Source of the DNA: Clostridiales bacterium UBA2432
GTDB taxonomy: Bacteria; Bacillota; Clostridia; Lachnospirales; Vallitaleaceae
Direction of reading: 5' to 3'
Length of the DNA stretch: 64,000 nt
Assembly (NCBI GenBank): GCA_002342805.1
Contig: DDQW01000067.1
Location: 1 to 64,000, forward strand
This document shows, in pieces, positions 28,178 through 37,384 of this stretch (the first letter of the stretch is position 1; every line of letters begins with the position of its first letter). The position numbers were made by a program, and so were the translations under genes. The notes beneath the pieces are model-generated. The model saw nothing but the letters and a program-made list of their open reading frames with translations, had not been told where the DNA came from and did no database searches.

Positions 28178-30088
28178 ATGGCTGTAGAAAAAATGCGGTT
28201 TGTGAACATTGCAGGACGAATTGCTGAGATGGATGATTTTGTCATCAAAGCGATTGTACCCTTTGATATTCAATTAGAAAACGCAATGTATATTTTAGAT
28301 TCGGTGAAAGGCATGCAGCCTTTTTCAGAAAACAATCCATATGAGCGATTAAATAATAAAGTCGCAGATTTGATTAATGTATTAGATCATGATATTAAAT
28401 ATGATCCGACAAAAGCAGCGAGTTTAATGCCGATTGCATTATTAGAACCTGAGATTGATGGATATGAGCGCCAACTTGAAACCATTCAGCGTATTCGACG
28501 TTCCTTAAAAGTTGACCTAGAGCATAAAAAAGAACTTCGCAAGCAGATTATTCCTATTCAAAACTTAGAGGTTCAAGTCGACAGACTTTTTCATTTTGAA
28601 TACATGCGATTTCGTTTTGGAAAAATGCCAAAGGATGGATTTGAAAAACTCATCAAATATATTGAGAATCTAGATACGATTACCTATAAAATATCCGAAG
28701 AGAACGAAAATGTTTATGTTATGTACTTTACTCCTCATTCTCAAGTCGGTAATATTGATTCCTTATTTGCATCGTTGTTTTTCGAGAGGATATGGATATC
28801 TGAGGATGTCAAAGGTCTTCCAAAGGAAGCACTAAAGCGCTTAAATGAAGAAATCGAGGAGCTTGAAGGGCGAATTGCAATGCTAGACAAAGATTCTCAA
28901 GATTTTGTGGAGCGTAATTTTGAACGATTACAAGAACTATATAACTTTACGATTCAACTTAATGAGGTCTATAATGTGCGTCAATTCGCACTGCATTCCA
29001 AAGAGGCCTTTTACTTAACCGGTTGGATTCCTCTATCCCAGGTCGACGAATTCAAAAAGATGGTAGATGAAATTGGTAATGTTTCATGTATTATCGAAGA
29101 TGATGATGCGGTGAAGAAGACAACACCCCCCACTCGTTTAAAGAACCATCGGTTTTTTCAACCTTTTGAGACTTTGGTTCAGATGTATGGAACGCCGGGC
29201 TACAATGAATTAGATCCAACGACATTTCTTGCAATCACGTATATGCTCTTTTTTGGAATTATGTTTGGAGATGTGGGACAAGGACTTGTCATTGCCTTAC
29301 TGGGCGCTTTACTTTTCAAGAAAACCCAAAATATGTTAGGTAAAATAGCTGTCTATATTGGAATTGTTTCTGCGATTGCCGGCGTCTTTTATGGGTCCTT
29401 ATTTGGCAATGAAGAGATTTTAAGAGAAGCTTTGCCTTTTATTCCAATGATTAATCCCATGGACTATAAGATTCCTGTCCTAGGCGTCACTGTGGGATTT
29501 GGAATTGTTTTATTGATCATTGCAATGATTTTGAACATTATCAACGCATATAAACAAGAAAATTATTCGAAAATGTTATTAGACCGGAACGGAATTATCG
29601 GGTTGGTCTTTTATCTAACGATTATTTACTTGGTTTTTGCAATTGTAATGCAGATAGAATATTCACTGATTATTATAATTTTCTTTTTAGTTGCCCCCTT
29701 AGTGGTCATGTTCTTTGAACATCCCTTAAGCAATTTGATGGCTAGGAAGAAGGAAATCTTTCCTAAAGATAAAAGTGGGTTTATCATCGAGACCTTATTT
29801 GAATTGATTGAAACACTTTTATCGATATTAAGTAATACAATGTCATTTATGCGTGTAGGTGCATTTGCTTTGAATCATGTTGGCTTTTTTATGGCTTTTC
29901 ACGCATTAGCAGATATCGTAGGTGGTACGGGAAGCATCGGAGTTATGATTTTTGGTAATATTTTGATTATAGTCTTAGAAGGACTTATCGTGGCTATTCA
30001 AGGTATTCGGTTAGAATACTACGAGTTGTTTTCAAAATTTTTTGAGGGTAATGGTACCGAGTTTAAACCATTTAAAATAAAAGGATAA
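28178..30088 (+). CDS. ntpI: V-type ATPase subunit I (membrane stator)
   Basis: 636 residues. The N-terminal half (to about 330) is cytoplasmic and coiled-coil rich and connects to the outer stalk. The C-terminal half has about seven or eight membrane segments forming the ion half-channels. The channel-lining region is visible as TMSFMRVGAFALNHVGFF, with the essential Arg next to VGAFAL. Full length for the family. It lies 15 bp after subunit C and 21 bp before the ring subunit. Confidence 0.93.
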   Translation: MAVEKMRFVNIAGRIAEMDDFVIKAIVPFDIQLENAMYILDSVKGMQPFSENNPYERLNNKVADLINVLDHDIKYDPTKAASLMPIALLEPEIDGYERQLETIQRIRRSLKVDLEHKKELRKQIIPIQNLEVQVDRLFHFEYMRFRFGKMPKDGFEKLIKYIENLDTITYKISEENENVYVMYFTPHSQVGNIDSLFASLFFERIWISEDVKGLPKEALKRLNEEIEELEGRIAMLDKDSQDFVERNFERLQELYNFTIQLNEVYNVRQFALHSKEAFYLTGWIPLSQVDEFKKMVDEIGNVSCIIEDDDAVKKTTPPTRLKNHRFFQPFETLVQMYGTPGYNELDPTTFLAITYMLFFGIMFGDVGQGLVIALLGALLFKKTQNMLGKIAVYIGIVSAIAGVFYGSLFGNEEILREALPFIPMINPMDYKIPVLGVTVGFGIVLLIIAMILNIINAYKQENYSKMLLDRNGIIGLVFYLTIIYLVFAIVMQIEYSLIIIIFFLVAPLVVMFFEHPLSNLMARKKEIFPKDKSGFIIETLFELIETLLSILSNTMSFMRVGAFALNHVGFFMAFHALADIVGGTGSIGVMIFGNILIIVLEGLIVAIQGIRLEYYELFSKFFEGNGTEFKPFKIKG

Positions 30089-30109
30089 GACATATTAGGA
30101 GGAAAAAGC

Positions 30110-30541
30110 ATGGAATTTATTTTAGTATTAACCGTCATTTTAGTCGCTGCAACAGTGACAGTAGGAGTATTGGCAATCAAGCGCGGGATGAATAATCAAA
30201 AAGCCGCGAAAGTACTGGGAATTAATATTGGAACTTTCTTTTTATTAATGATTGGTGCAACAGTGTATATGTTGAGTGGTGATGTGGCTATGGCTGAAGA
30301 AGCAGCAACAGTGATGGCATCAGGCATTTCTAATGGAGAGGGTCTAAAATTCATCGGTGCAGCCCTATCCACAGGTATGGCATCCATCGGTGCAGGTATT
30401 GCTGTTGCCGCATCAGGAGCTGCAGCTATTGGTGCCATCAGTGAAGATGCACAGTTATTAGGTAAAACGATTATCTTTGTTGGACTATCAGAAGGTATTG
30501 CGATTTATGGTTTGATTATTTCGATTATGATCCTTGGATAA
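30110..30541 (+). CDS. ntpK: V-type ATPase ring subunit K (proteolipid)
   Basis: 143 residues with four hydrophobic segments. Only the second pair looks like a real c-ring hairpin: GAALSTGMASIGAGIAVAAS then GLSEGIAIYG with the ion-binding E128. The first pair lacks the Gly-rich pattern and the carboxylate, so there is one binding site per chain. At the place where sodium-type rings often have Gln, GAGIAVAAS has Val, which hints at protons, but this is only a guess. AGGAGG precedes the ATG. Confidence 0.88.
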   Translation: MEFILVLTVILVAATVTVGVLAIKRGMNNQKAAKVLGINIGTFFLLMIGATVYMLSGDVAMAEEAATVMASGISNGEGLKFIGAALSTGMASIGAGIAVAASGAAAIGAISEDAQLLGKTIIFVGLSEGIAIYGLIISIMILG

Positions 30542-30572
30542 TATAGAATGCAAAGTTTTGAGGTGATTTTAC

Positions 30573-30881
30573 ATGAAAATGTATTTAATTAGTGATAATG
30601 TAGATACACTTACAGGTATGCGGTTGGCAGGTATTGATGGTGTCGTCGTACATGAAGCTAGTGAAGTTGAAGACCAACTTGATAAAATATTAAAAGACCG
30701 TCAAGTAGGTGTACTATTAATAACAGAAAAATTAGGCGATTTGGTAGGTAAACGTCTTGATTATATCAAGATGAACTATCAGACTCCGCTTATTGTTTTA
30801 ATACCGGATCGGCATGGGAGTGATCGAGGTCTTGACTCAATTACAAAATATGTTCGAGAGGCGATTGGCTTAAGAATTTAA
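30573..30881 (+). CDS. ntpG: V-type ATPase subunit F (rotor)
   Basis: 102 residues, the full length for subunit F. The Rossmann-like pattern (MYLISDNVDTLTGMRLAGID, VGVLLITEKL, TPLIVLIPDR) is typical. It binds subunit D in the rotor shaft. It is called NtpG in Enterococcus naming. Here it comes before subunit E rather than after subunit C. Confidence 0.92.
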   Translation: MKMYLISDNVDTLTGMRLAGIDGVVVHEASEVEDQLDKILKDRQVGVLLITEKLGDLVGKRLDYIKMNYQTPLIVLIPDRHGSDRGLDSITKYVREAIGLRI

Positions 30882-30899
30882 GGTTAAGAGGTGAATAAT

Positions 30900-31514
30900 A
30901 TGAGTGATGAAATGATCAAGCTTGAACATTTCACAAGTGAAATCATGTCAGGAGTTGCTGAACAAAAAAGTCAAATTGAAACAGAGCAAGACAAGCGACT
31001 TAAAGAAGACTATGATAAGAAAGAATTGGAATATTTAGAGGCTGCATATGAGATAATACAAACGGGTTTGAAAGATATTGACCGAGAAAAAAATGAAGTC
31101 ATTTCGAAAACTTTAATGAAGAATAAGGTGGCGCTTCTTAATGGACGTAAAAATATTATTGATGAAGTTTTTGCGCAGGCAAAAAAACGACTAGAAGCAC
31201 ATACAAAAACGGAAGGTTACAAAGAAGAACTTATAGAAAAAATCAATACACATATGGACTCTATGGGTCATGGGGACTATGTTATTTACATTAATTATAA
31301 AGACAAAGAACTCTATCATTTTTTACAAGACCTTTATCCGGAACATAAGGTTTTTATCGAACGCAAACATATCGAGATGATTGGTGGATGTAAACTTTTA
31401 AATAAAACGAAAAATGTATTTATTGATGATAGCTATGCAAAGCGACTCGAAGAAGAAAGAACAGATTTTTTACAGTATTGTGAAATTCAAATTGATGATA
31501 AAGTAGGTGACTAA
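30900..31514 (+). CDS. ntpE: V-type ATPase subunit E (peripheral stalk)
   Basis: About 204 residues. The long helical N-terminal half is a charged coiled coil and the C-terminal half is a mixed alpha/beta head with the family pattern (GGCKLLNKTKNVFIDDSY). It forms the outer stalk with the small coiled-coil subunit. A GTG at 30891 is in frame, but AAGAGGTG is better spaced for ATG 30900. It overlaps the open frame of subunit A by a few bases. Confidence 0.88.
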   Translation: MSDEMIKLEHFTSEIMSGVAEQKSQIETEQDKRLKEDYDKKELEYLEAAYEIIQTGLKDIDREKNEVISKTLMKNKVALLNGRKNIIDEVFAQAKKRLEAHTKTEGYKEELIEKINTHMDSMGHGDYVIYINYKDKELYHFLQDLYPEHKVFIERKHIEMIGGCKLLNKTKNVFIDDSYAKRLEEERTDFLQYCEIQIDDKVGD

Positions 31515-31515
31515 A

Positions 31516-33306
31516 GTGGAACAAAAAGGTATTATTTCGGGAATTAACGGACCGGTAGTAACCGTCAATAAAACCAAAGATTTAAGTATGATGGAGATGG
31601 TCTATGTCGGTGAGATGAAACTTATTGGTGAGGTCATCGGTATCGACCCTAACAATACCATTATTCAAGTGTATGAATCAACCACCGGACTTAGAGCCGG
31701 AGAACCAATCTATTCCACAGGTGCCCCCCTATCACTGATGTTAGGTCCCGGAATTATCGGTGGTGTCTTTGATGGAATTGAGCGACCGCTAGAAAAACTT
31801 TTTGAAAAAACCGGATCCTTTATTGGGCGAGGCATTGATACTCCGAATTTAGATACCCAGAGAGAGTGGTTTGTTAAACCAACGGTACAAGTGGGAGACT
31901 ACTTAGAAGGTGGAATGACCTATGCGACTGTTCAAGAAACGGAATTAGTCAATCATAAAATCATGTTAAATCCCCATTTAAAAGGGGAAGTTGTTGAGGT
32001 TGTTAATGAAGGTAACTTTAAAATATTAGATTGCATCGTCAAGATCAAAGATGCCTATGATGAAATCATTGACTTAACCCTTGTTCAATATTGGCCGGTT
32101 CGCGACCCAAGGCCATTTTCAAATCGTAAACGATTAGATCAGCCTCTAATTACAGGGCAACGAATTATCGATACATTATTCCCTATACCCAAAGGTGGAA
32201 CAGCTGCCATTCCAGGAGGTTTTGGAACCGGTAAGACAATGACGCAACATCAGTTGGCAAAATGGTCGGATGCTGACATTATTGTCTACATTGGCTGTGG
32301 TGAGCGTGGAAATGAGATTACGGAAGTTCTTGAAGACTTTCCGAAGTTAATTGATCCAAAGTCCGGAAAACCACTCATGGAACGAACGGTATTGATTGCA
32401 AATACCTCGAATATGCCGGTAGCAGCTAGGGAAGCATCGATTTATACCGGAATTACGATTGCAGAATATTATCGGGATATGGGCTATCATGTAGCTATTA
32501 TGGCAGATTCAACCTCCCGATGGGCAGAAGCCTTGCGTGAAATATCGGGACGATTGGAAGAAATGCCTGCAGAAGAAGGCTTTCCTGCCTATTTACCCTC
32601 GCGCTTATCCCAATTTTATGAACGTGCAGGATTTGTCGAAACCTTAAATCGTCAAGAAGGGTCAGTAAGCATTATTGGTGCTGTTTCCCCTCAAGGTGGA
32701 GACTTTAGTGAACCGGTGACGCAGAATACCAAACGATTCATACGATGCTTTTGGGCATTAGATCGTAATTTAGCGTATTCACGTCATTATCCGGCCATTC
32801 ATTGGTTGAGTAGTTACAGCGAATACATTAATGAACTTAAGCCTTGGTTTGAAGCCCATGTGACACCCGACTTTATGGTTGTACGCAAAAAAATGCTGAG
32901 TTTGTTACAAGAAGAAGACAAATTGATGGAGATTGTAAAGCTCATTGGTGCCGATATTTTGCCGGAAGAACAAAAATTGATTTTAGAGATTACCAAATTG
33001 ATTCGTTTAGGTTTTTTACAGCAAAATGCATTTCATGATGTGGATACTTATGTTCCGGTGGAAAAACAGTATAAAATGATGGAAATTATCATGTATTTAT
33101 ACGAGGTGTCAAAACCCATCGTAGCTCGCGGAATTCCCGTATCTCAAATACGTAAAACAGGAATATTTGATGATTTAGTTAAGATGAAGTATACAATTGA
33201 TAATGAGGACTTTACACCGTTTGATGATTTGAAGATGAAAATTGAGAAAGCATTTACTCAAGTAAACGACAGTTATAAAGGCTTTGAGAGGGTGATTAAA
33301 GAATGA
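31516..33306 (+). CDS. ntpA: V-type ATPase catalytic subunit A
   Basis: About 596 residues. It binds and hydrolyses (or makes) ATP at the A/B interface. It has the N-terminal beta barrel, the A-specific insertion (about 105-200), Walker A GGFGTGKT near 234-241, the catalytic-Glu segment GCGERGNE, and the helical C-terminal domain. I prefer GTG 31516, spaced from TAGGTGA at 31504-31510, to GTG 31507; the start VEQKGIISGINGP then matches relatives. It overlaps subunit B by 4 bp. Confidence 0.95.
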   Translation: MEQKGIISGINGPVVTVNKTKDLSMMEMVYVGEMKLIGEVIGIDPNNTIIQVYESTTGLRAGEPIYSTGAPLSLMLGPGIIGGVFDGIERPLEKLFEKTGSFIGRGIDTPNLDTQREWFVKPTVQVGDYLEGGMTYATVQETELVNHKIMLNPHLKGEVVEVVNEGNFKILDCIVKIKDAYDEIIDLTLVQYWPVRDPRPFSNRKRLDQPLITGQRIIDTLFPIPKGGTAAIPGGFGTGKTMTQHQLAKWSDADIIVYIGCGERGNEITEVLEDFPKLIDPKSGKPLMERTVLIANTSNMPVAAREASIYTGITIAEYYRDMGYHVAIMADSTSRWAEALREISGRLEEMPAEEGFPAYLPSRLSQFYERAGFVETLNRQEGSVSIIGAVSPQGGDFSEPVTQNTKRFIRCFWALDRNLAYSRHYPAIHWLSSYSEYINELKPWFEAHVTPDFMVVRKKMLSLLQEEDKLMEIVKLIGADILPEEQKLILEITKLIRLGFLQQNAFHDVDTYVPVEKQYKMMEIIMYLYEVSKPIVARGIPVSQIRKTGIFDDLVKMKYTIDNEDFTPFDDLKMKIEKAFTQVNDSYKGFERVIKE

Positions 33307-34706
33307 GAATCGAATATTTAGGTGTTAAAGAAGTCAATGGTTCATTGATCATCCTAGAGGGTGTAAAGGATGCATCTTATGAAGAAATGGTTGATATAAA
33401 ACTGGAGGATGGCCGAACAAAAGTTGGTCGAGTTATAGAAATTCAAGGTGATCTAGCAGTGGTTCAGGTCTTTGAAGGAACGTCCGGAATATCTCGAACC
33501 AATACACGAACAAGTTTACGGGGAACGCCTCTGATGCTACCTCTATCCAGTGAAATATTGGGGCGAACCATGGACGGAAAAGGTCAGCCCATTGATGGAC
33601 TTGGAGCGATTTCTCCTGAAGTTCGATGGGATATAAACGGTGCACCGATTAATCCCATTGCCAGAAAATATCCGAGAAACTACATTCAAACGGGGGTCTC
33701 CGCAATCGATGGATTAACAACATTGATTCGAGGTCAAAAGCTTCCGGTATTTTCCGGTAACGGTCTTCCGCATGATATATTAGCTGTTCAGATTGCCAGT
33801 CAAGCCCAGTTAGCTATTGATTCTAGTGAGGAAGAAGCGGATAACTTTGCCATTGTATTTGCAGCGATGGGGGTAAAAAATGATGTTGCTGACTATTTTA
33901 AACGTAGCTTTGAGGAAAGTGGCGTTTTAGAAAAGGTAAGTATGTTTTTAAATCTTGCCAATGATCCGGTCATTGAGCGTGTCGTTACACCACGATGTGC
34001 CTTAACAGCTGCAGAATACTTGGCCTTTGAATTAAATATGCATGTTCTTGTTATTATGACGGATATGACCGCCTATTGTGAAGCTTTGCGTGAAATATCA
34101 TCGTCAAAAGGTGAGATACCTAGTCGTAAGGGATTTCCGGGATATATGTATTCTGATTTGGCATCCTTATATGAGCGTGCCGGTATGTTAAATGATCGAG
34201 AAGGTTCTATTACACAGATTCCTATTTTGACTATGCCTAATGATGACATAACCCATCCTATACCGGACTTAACCGGCTATATTACAGAAGGTCAAATTGT
34301 TCTTGACCGATCTTTGCATCAAAAAGGAATCTATCCACCAATCATCGTATTGCCCTCTTTATCGCGGCTGATGAAAGACGGAATCGGCGAAGGGTTTACC
34401 CGTAAAGACCATCCCCAAATTGCAAATCAGCTTTTTGCATCCTATGCCCACGTTCAAGAAGTAAAAGCCTTGGCATCAGTTATCGGTGAAGATGAACTAT
34501 CTGAGATTGACCAGCTTTACATGAAATTTGGCTATGAGTTTGAAGAACGATTTGTAAGCCAAGAAGCTGATGAAAACCGATTTATGGAAGTAACCCTTGA
34601 TCTTGGGTGGGAATTATTGGGAATCTTACCAAGAAATGAGCTTGATCGTTTGGATGATGATTTATTAGATCGCTATTATCAACCAAGAAAAAAAGGACGT
34701 GATTAG
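33303..34706 (+). CDS. ntpB: V-type ATPase regulatory subunit B
   Basis: 467 residues. A paralogue of subunit A with no true Walker A: the loop reads FSGNGLPHDILA, as in other B subunits. The Arg-finger region (PSLSRLMKDGIG) and the C-terminal DDLLDRYY are typical. It forms alternating contacts with subunit A in the hexameric head. The start ATG overlaps the stop of subunit A (ATGA), so amounts of A and B are likely coupled. Confidence 0.95.
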   Translation: MRIEYLGVKEVNGSLIILEGVKDASYEEMVDIKLEDGRTKVGRVIEIQGDLAVVQVFEGTSGISRTNTRTSLRGTPLMLPLSSEILGRTMDGKGQPIDGLGAISPEVRWDINGAPINPIARKYPRNYIQTGVSAIDGLTTLIRGQKLPVFSGNGLPHDILAVQIASQAQLAIDSSEEEADNFAIVFAAMGVKNDVADYFKRSFEESGVLEKVSMFLNLANDPVIERVVTPRCALTAAEYLAFELNMHVLVIMTDMTAYCEALREISSSKGEIPSRKGFPGYMYSDLASLYERAGMLNDREGSITQIPILTMPNDDITHPIPDLTGYITEGQIVLDRSLHQKGIYPPIIVLPSLSRLMKDGIGEGFTRKDHPQIANQLFASYAHVQEVKALASVIGEDELSEIDQLYMKFGYEFEERFVSQEADENRFMEVTLDLGWELLGILPRNELDRLDDDLLDRYYQPRKKGRD

Positions 34707-34708
34707 TC

Positions 34709-35323
34709 ATGGACGCAACACTATTTCCCACAAAAGGAAACTTGATGCTTTCAAAGAGTCGTTTGGGCCTGTCAAAACAGGGCTATGATCTTTTGGACAA
34801 AAAGAGAAACATCCTGGTGCGCGAAATGATGACATTAATTGACCAGGCCAAGGAAATCCAGGAGCAGATTGGGACAACCTTTTCAGAAGCTTATAAAGCC
34901 CTTCAGACGGCAAACATAACCATTGGTATCAACACCGTTGAACAGATCAGTAAAGCTGTCGAACTTGAAGATCAGATTGTTATTAAGGTGCGTTCGATTA
35001 TGGGTGTAGAGATTCCGATTATCGGTGAAATCAAAAAAGAAATCGAACCCGAATACGGTTTTGCAAGAACCACCATCTCCTTGGATGAAGCCTATGAGAA
35101 GTTTTTAAAAGTAAAACAACTAACGCTTTTATTAGCCGAAGTTGAAAATGCTATCTATCGATTGGCCATAAATATTAAGCGAACACAAAAAAGGGCTAAT
35201 GCCCTTCAAAATGTTATGATACCACGTTATGAAAAACTCACCAAAGATATCACCAATGCATTAGAAGAAAAAGAGCGTGAAGAATTCACGCGCCTGAAGA
35301 TGATTAAATCAATGAAGAATTAA
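34709..35323 (+). CDS. ntpD: V-type ATPase subunit D (rotor shaft)
   Basis: 204 residues, largely two long helices forming the rotor coiled coil. The opening LFPTKGNLMLSKSRLGLSKQGYDLLDKKRNIL and the later RRANAL-like KRTQKRANALQNVMIPRY are hallmarks. It is the last gene of the nine-gene ATPase set, 2 bp after subunit B. A long nested hairpin follows its stop. Confidence 0.95.
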   Translation: MDATLFPTKGNLMLSKSRLGLSKQGYDLLDKKRNILVREMMTLIDQAKEIQEQIGTTFSEAYKALQTANITIGINTVEQISKAVELEDQIVIKVRSIMGVEIPIIGEIKKEIEPEYGFARTTISLDEAYEKFLKVKQLTLLLAEVENAIYRLAINIKRTQKRANALQNVMIPRYEKLTKDITNALEEKEREEFTRLKMIKSMKN

Positions 35324-35335
35324 AAACTTTTAGTG

Positions 35336-35471
35336 AGGTGTGGACACTCATGAAGTGGGAGCGCCGGACACAGAAACATGCAGGACTTCCCACCTAAAAC
35401 CTTGTTTTAGGCAGTAAATCCTGCATGTTCCAGTGACCGGAATTCCCATGTATTCATGAGGGTCCACGCCT
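35336..35471 (+). terminator. 136-nt nested hairpin between convergent genes, probable terminator or structured RNA
   Basis: A near-continuous series of helices on one axis: 35336-35345 with 35462-35471 (10 bp), 35347-35354 with 35453-35460 (8 bp), 35355-35360 with 35444-35449 (6 bp), 35364-35367 with 35437-35440, 35369-35371 with 35433-35435, 35375-35385 with 35419-35429 (11 bp) and a tip hairpin 35393-35400 with 35404-35411 (8 bp). TTTT follows the right arm; the left arm has A-runs upstream, so it may stop both the ATPase transcript and the convergent esterase transcript. It is far longer than an ordinary terminator. Confidence 0.6.
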
Positions 35472-35546
35472 TTTCATCGTTGTATCAATCCCCACTATGC
35501 TTTTCGATATTAAAAGTAGATTTAAGTGAAAAAGTTTAGAAATTTT

Positions 35547-36503
35547 CTACGATAGTAAGAAGGCGAGTTCGCGGTCGTTATGGTCGGGAAGACGTTCGTG
35601 ACCAAAGTCGGGGTAGATGTCCATTTTTTTAGGGCTTTTTATCTTATTGTAAGCTGCAAACTGTGTGGATGGAGGACAGATGGTATCCATAAGTCCTGTT
35701 GCCATCAGCACTTCGCCTTGAATTCGAGAGGCTAAAAACTGTAGATCAATATAACTTAGTGTATTGAAAAATTCGTCTTCACGTTCGTGGCGTGGATCAA
35801 AGTGGCGGAAATATTCACGAAGGCCAATATAAGCATCTTTTGCAAGATCTAAGTCCCAAACACGTCGATAGTCACATAGAAAAGGATAGGTAGGGACAAG
35901 TTTGCTCACACGAGGTTCTAAAGAAGCACAAGCTAGAGTAAGCGCTCCCCCTTGACTTGCTCCACAAGCATATAAACGATTGGAATCAACTTCATCCATA
36001 TTTAGCGCAATACGGGCAAGAAGGACAGTATCTAAGAAAACATGTTTGAAATATAGAGCATCCTTGCCGGAATCCACACCTTTCATAATAAATCCATAAA
36101 GTGTTCCACCCTTTACTTGACTATAATCAGTTGACTTACCGCCTTGACCACGGCAGTCCATAGCTAGTGCAATCATACCGGCAGCTGCGTAATTTAGTAA
36201 TCCTGTCCAATCACCGGAATCACCGGTGTAACCATGGAAGCGTAATACAGCGGGAACTTTTTCTTGAATGGTCATTGGTTTTACCATTTTTGCATAAATT
36301 CGTGCGCCGTCAGTTCCGTTATAATAGACATCATAGCACCGTGCAAAAGGGACTTGAAAATCAGCTTCTGTAATCGAAAGATCTAAGTCGATGGAGTCTA
36401 AAGAAGCGAGAGCATCATCCCAGAAGGTGTCAAAATCTTTTGGTTTGGTCATGGCACCCTTGTAGATTTTTAATTCGCTAAGTGGCATATCAATTAATGG
36501 CAT
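35547..36503 (-). CDS. Acetyl xylan esterase / cephalosporin-C deacetylase (CE7 family)
   Basis: 318 residues, alpha/beta-hydrolase that removes acetyl groups from xylo-oligosaccharides and similar acetylated sugars. The triad is visible: Ser183 in GASQGG, Asp273 in MDTICPP and His302 in DFGHE; RGQGG, typical of CE7, is present. No signal peptide, so it acts inside the cell on imported sugars. AGGAGG at 36510-36515 fits the ATG at 36503; the ATG five codons upstream overlaps this site and is not used. It is monocistronic and convergent with the V-ATPase genes. Confidence 0.92.
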   Translation of the reverse strand: MPLIDMPLSELKIYKGAMTKPKDFDTFWDDALASLDSIDLDLSITEADFQVPFARCYDVYYNGTDGARIYAKMVKPMTIQEKVPAVLRFHGYTGDSGDWTGLLNYAAAGMIALAMDCRGQGGKSTDYSQVKGGTLYGFIMKGVDSGKDALYFKHVFLDTVLLARIALNMDEVDSNRLYACGASQGGALTLACASLEPRVSKLVPTYPFLCDYRRVWDLDLAKDAYIGLREYFRHFDPRHEREDEFFNTLSYIDLQFLASRIQGEVLMATGLMDTICPPSTQFAAYNKIKSPKKMDIYPDFGHERLPDHNDRELAFLLS

Positions 36504-36603
36504 ATAAAACCTCCTCATTTTATCATTGTTTGTAATGTCAGAATTATGTTTAATTTATTTTAGCATAGGTAAGAAGATATGGTCAATGACTTAAGGATAG
36601 GTC

Positions 36604-36632
36604 TTGTTGTATAAAGCCCTATCGGGTATAAT
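36604..36632 (+). promoter_or_regulatory. Promoter of beta-phosphoglucomutase
   Basis: TTGTTG (36604-36609), a 17-nt spacer and a perfect TATAAT (36627-36632), about 50 nt before the gene. Confidence 0.65.
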
Positions 36633-36685
36633 AGATATAAAGCAAAAAAGAAATAGATGAGAAAAGATACTACAAGGAGGAAGTT

Positions 36686-37327
36686 ATGATAAAAGCAGTA
36701 ATATTTGATTTAGATGGAGTTATCGTATCAACAGATGAATTTCACTTCCAAGCGTGGATGCAATTGGCAAAACGTTTACAAATTCCGTTTAATCGAGAGA
36801 TGAATGAACGTCTAAGAGGTGTTAGCCGTTATGAGAGTTTGAGTATAATTCTTGAAAATGCCACGAATGCCTATTCAGAAGAAGAAAAACAAGAATTTTT
36901 GGATGAAAAAAATGCAGTATATATTGAGTTACTTCATGAATTATCTGAGGCAGATATTTTACCCGGTGTTGAAGCAACATTAGCCAAGCTAAGAGAAAAA
37001 GAGATTAAAATTGCTATCGGTTCGTCAAGTCGAAATACACCGAGAATTCTTGAGTATATTGGCATGAGTGACACCTTTGATGCAGTTGCTGACGGGAATG
37101 ATATAACAAAAAGTAAACCGGACCCGGAAGTTTTTTTACTTGCGGCCAAAAAACTAGGAATAGCTCCGGAAGAATGTTTGGTGGTTGAAGATGCATATGC
37201 AGGAGTTGAAGCGGCTAAAGCGGCAGGCATGAAATCCCTTGCTGTAGGTTCTGCTATAGACTCACCTGATGCCGATTATCGAGCTAAGGATTTGAGTCAA
37301 GTGAATATTATAGAATTATTGGCTTAA
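36686..37327 (+). CDS. pgmB: Beta-phosphoglucomutase
   Basis: 213 residues, HAD superfamily. It converts beta-glucose-1-phosphate to glucose-6-phosphate after maltose, trehalose or related disaccharide phosphorolysis. Motif I FDLDGVI has the nucleophile D8 and acid/base D10. The cap-domain substrate motif RGVSR, motif II GSSSRN, motif III KSKPDPE and motif IV VVEDAYAG are all in place. AAGGAGG precedes the ATG. No sugar phosphorylase gene lies beside it, so the source of beta-glucose-1-phosphate is elsewhere. Confidence 0.9.
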   Translation: MIKAVIFDLDGVIVSTDEFHFQAWMQLAKRLQIPFNREMNERLRGVSRYESLSIILENATNAYSEEEKQEFLDEKNAVYIELLHELSEADILPGVEATLAKLREKEIKIAIGSSSRNTPRILEYIGMSDTFDAVADGNDITKSKPDPEVFLLAAKKLGIAPEECLVVEDAYAGVEAAKAAGMKSLAVGSAIDSPDADYRAKDLSQVNIIELLA

Positions 37328-37336
37328 GTAAGTATT

Positions 37337-37367
37337 AAAAAAAGTCCCGCATTGCGGGACTTTTTTC
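37337..37367. terminator. Bidirectional terminator between pgmB and pyk
   Basis: GTCCCGC (37344-37350) pairs with GCGGGAC (37354-37360) across a 3-nt loop. It is flanked by A7 on the left and T6 on the right, so it can stop both convergent transcripts. Confidence 0.9.
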
Positions 37368-37384
37368 TTGCGATTTAATCCATT

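Noticed and set aside
34707..34913. Minus-strand open frames such as this one opposite ATPase subunit D, and many others opposite real genes
   Set aside because: Shadows of conserved genes with no ribosome sites or recognisable domains.
35336..35471. Integron attC site
   Set aside because: No terminal core sites of the attC type, no integrase and no gene cassettes nearby; the helices also run unbroken to the tip.
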